Shown piece by piece: positions 4,760-6,577 of a stretch of 6,577 nt of DNA. This stretch comes from Chloroflexota bacterium (GTDB lineage: Bacteria > Chloroflexota > Dehalococcoidia > Dehalococcoidales > JAUYDJ01). Location of the stretch: NCBI GenBank assembly GCA_030690025.1, contig JAUYDJ010000146.1:1-6577 (forward strand), read 5' to 3'. Position numbers and translations under genes: made by a program. Below the pieces are notes generated by a model. It was not told the DNA's origin, did not search any database, and saw only the letters and a program-made list of their open reading frames with translations. The first letter of the stretch is position 1. Each line of letters starts with the position of its first letter.

Positions 4760-6577
4760 CTATTTCTCTTTCTCTTTGAGCGCCTTGAGCACCTTCTCCC
4801 GGGTCAGGGGCAAGTCCTTCAGCCTTACCCCCACCGCATTATATACGGCATTGGCGATGGCCGGAGCGGTGGGCGTTAGCACTACTTCACCCATCCCCTT
4901 GGCCCCGTAAGGGCCGTCTTTGTGGGCAGCGGCTACCAGAAAAGCCTTGCAGTTCTCATTTGCCGGCATGTTGGTGGCATCAGGGAGCTTGTAGTCCCTA
5001 AGGTTAGCGTTAAGCACATTCCCTTTATCTATCTTCATCTCTTCCCACAGGGTGCTGCCGATACCCATGCCAGCGCCGCCATCTACCTGCTGCTCGCACA
5101 TCCTGGGATTGATGGGGAAGCCCACATCCGTGGCGGTGGCAAACTTTTCTATCCTTATTTCCCCGGTCTCCACGTTGACCGCTACCTCCGCGCCGTGGGC
5201 GGCGTAGCCATAGAAAGCCGCCAGGCCTAACCCCCGGCGTGCCATTTCCGGGTCAATCTGTCCAGTCTCCAGATTCTCCACCGCCGCCGGGTATGCCCAA
5301 AGACCCCGGCCCAATATCTCGCCGACCTTCTCCACATAGCCCCGCTTGTAAAGCTCGGAAATAGCTATTGAACGAGAGGGCGCTGATTTGAGAAAGACTT
5401 TGCCCGCTTGGGTTTCCATGTCCTCCGGCGAGGCATCCAGCCTGGCCGCGGCTATCTCAAACAGCTGATGCCTGGCATCCCGGCAGGCCAACCGGGTCGA
5501 GTTACCGGTGTTGAAGGTGGTACCCTGGGATAGGCTCTGCGTGGAATAGGGCGTAATGGCGGTATCGTCCCAGACTATTTTCACTTTATCAACCGTCACC
5601 CCGAACTCCTCGGCGGCAATCTGGGCCATTACCGTGGTGCAGCCCTGGCCCAGCTCATCGGCGCTGAAGCGGACCTCGATAGCCCCGTCTTCAAGTACCC
5701 TGACGATAGTAATCGAGCTGGACGCGGAGTGGCTGTACTTGGAACCCACCGCCAGCCCTCGCCCCCGCCGCCACGCCCCATAGCCTTTCTCCAGCTTTTT
5801 CTCCCCCAGGTAGCTGGCTACTTTCGACAGGCACTCGCTGACACCAATGCTGTGCACTACCTGTCCGTTAGCGTTGATATCCCCTTCTCTCAGCAGGTTC
5901 TTCTGCCGCAGCTCCACCGGGTCCATGCCCAGCTTCTCGGCGAGCATATCCATGTGCGATTCGATGGCCCAGATGGGCTGCTCGCTGGCGAAGCCGCGCA
6001 GGGCGCATACCGGCGGCTCGTTGGTGTACACTCCATAAGCATCAAACTTAAAGTCCGGCACCCGGTAGCTGCCGATAGCCCCAAAGCTGCCGTTCCGGGT
6101 CAATACTGCCCCACCGCCGGCCGCATAGGCCCCCACATTGACCAGCATCCTTATCTCTCGCGCCACCAGCGTGCCGTCCTTTTTGACGCCGTCCTTGATA
6201 TCGATGATGCAGGGAATCCGGCTGCCGCCCGAGGCGAATATCTCTTCCCGGGTCAAAGCTACCCTGACCGGCCGCCCGGTCTGCCTGGCCAGCAGCGCCG
6301 CAACAGGCTCGACGGTGAACATGAACTTCGAGCCGAAGCCCCCACCCAGGTAGAAGGAGGAGTCCACCCTTACCTTGGACGGCGGTAAATCGAAAGTACG
6401 GCACAGCCCGTCCCTGGCACCGTAAAGGCCCTGACGTCCCGACCATACCGTCAGGCTGCCATCGACTTCCCAGCTGGCGATACAGGTGTGCGGTTCGAAG
6501 GCAACCTGCTGCATGCGGGCGGTGGTGAAGCGGTTTTCCATGATTAAATCGGCCTCACGGAAGCCCTTTTCAACATC
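4760..6577 (-). CDS. Xanthine dehydrogenase/aldehyde oxidase-family molybdenum-binding subunit (C-terminal 605 residues; N-terminus outside window)
   Basis: This is the large subunit of a molybdenum hydroxylase, which oxidises an aldehyde or aromatic/N-heterocyclic substrate using water-derived oxygen. The frame is open to the last base: DVEKGFREADLI precedes the ATG at 6541 and matches the family's 'GD.e.aF..Ad...E' segment, so that ATG is internal. Numbering from the first visible residue, molybdopterin-site motifs are GGGFGSK (78-84), ALRGFASEQP (192-201), ELGQG (308-312), QGTTFNTGNSTR (351-362) and KGMGE (560-564), whose Glu564 is the expected catalytic base. The CO-dehydrogenase loop (AYRCSFR) is absent, so it is not form I CoxL. 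The residue after GGGFGSK is Phe85 where xanthine dehydrogenases have the purine-binding Glu, so a purine substrate is unlikely. FeS and FAD subunits are not in view. The gene ends at TAG, followed by a 226-bp gap without a clear terminator. Confidence 0.93.
   Translation of the reverse strand, partial: DVEKGFREADLIMENRFTTARMQQVAFEPHTCIASWEVDGSLTVWSGRQGLYGARDGLCRTFDLPPSKVRVDSSFYLGGGFGSKFMFTVEPVAALLARQTGRPVRVALTREEIFASGGSRIPCIIDIKDGVKKDGTLVAREIRMLVNVGAYAAGGGAVLTRNGSFGAIGSYRVPDFKFDAYGVYTNEPPVCALRGFASEQPIWAIESHMDMLAEKLGMDPVELRQKNLLREGDINANGQVVHSIGVSECLSKVASYLGEKKLEKGYGAWRRGRGLAVGSKYSHSASSSITIVRVLEDGAIEVRFSADELGQGCTTVMAQIAAEEFGVTVDKVKIVWDDTAITPYSTQSLSQGTTFNTGNSTRLACRDARHQLFEIAAARLDASPEDMETQAGKVFLKSAPSRSIAISELYKRGYVEKVGEILGRGLWAYPAAVENLETGQIDPEMARRGLGLAAFYGYAAHGAEVAVNVETGEIRIEKFATATDVGFPINPRMCEQQVDGGAGMGIGSTLWEEMKIDKGNVLNANLRDYKLPDATNMPANENCKAFLVAAAHKDGPYGAKGMGEVVLTPTAPAIANAVYNAVGVRLKDLPLTREKVLKALKEKEK

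Noticed and set aside
5729..6388. Plus-strand open frame of 219 codons, and similar plus-strand frames over 1459-2235, 3983-4435 and 4922-5230.
   Set aside because: They lie opposite well-supported minus-strand genes, have no recognisable domains, and their compositions (Pro/Arg/His-rich) are typical of antisense frames in GC-rich coding DNA.
6539..6541. ATG at 6541 as the start of the molybdenum hydroxylase gene.
   Set aside because: The frame continues upstream with conserved family sequence to the window end, and over a hundred N-terminal residues of the domain would be missing.

Overview
The window carries five protein-coding genes, all on the minus strand. The two at the window edges are incomplete and the three between them are whole. 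No RNA gene, insertion sequence, CRISPR array or phage gene is visible. The mix suggests an anaerobic or facultative environmental bacterium: a molybdenum hydroxylase, a membrane HD-GYP c-di-GMP phosphodiesterase, a NarL/LuxR-type response regulator, and short promoters with TATAAT-like -10 boxes. The style of the sensor and regulator proteins is compatible with Chloroflexota (Dehalococcoidia-like), but that is an impression and not a demonstrated assignment.

Layout, in the direction of transcription (from the high-coordinate end): (1) 6577-4760 is the C-terminal 605 residues of a xanthine dehydrogenase/aldehyde oxidase-family large subunit; its N-terminus lies outside the window. (2) 4533-3778 is a REC-HTH(LuxR) response regulator with an altered acidic pocket. 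(3) 3555-1510 is a 681-residue protein joining a 7TM sensor region, two extra membrane segments, a GAF domain and an intact HD-GYP domain. It starts at TTG and follows a leader of about 120 nt. (4) 1388-807 is a small membrane methyltransferase-like protein of the isoprenylcysteine carboxyl methyltransferase/phospholipid methyltransferase type. (5) 562-1 is the N-terminal 187 residues of a secreted protein of no recognised family.

The genes are separated by gaps of 121-244 bp, so they probably form separate transcription units and not one operon. The gaps hold the least ordinary structure. A four-copy imperfect 11-bp tandem array (717-760) has the layout and core sequence of a Pho box and lies upstream of the secreted-protein gene. 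A second 11-bp-phased array (best copies 1461-1482) and an overlapping inverted repeat sit just upstream of the methyltransferase promoter. The first ~1.4 kb is visibly more AT-rich than the rest.

The response regulator and the HD-GYP protein are neighbours and both are signalling proteins, so a functional link is plausible but unproven. No convincing new multi-gene system is visible. The points most worth following are the two phased repeat arrays, the unknown secreted protein, and the sensor/HD-GYP architecture.
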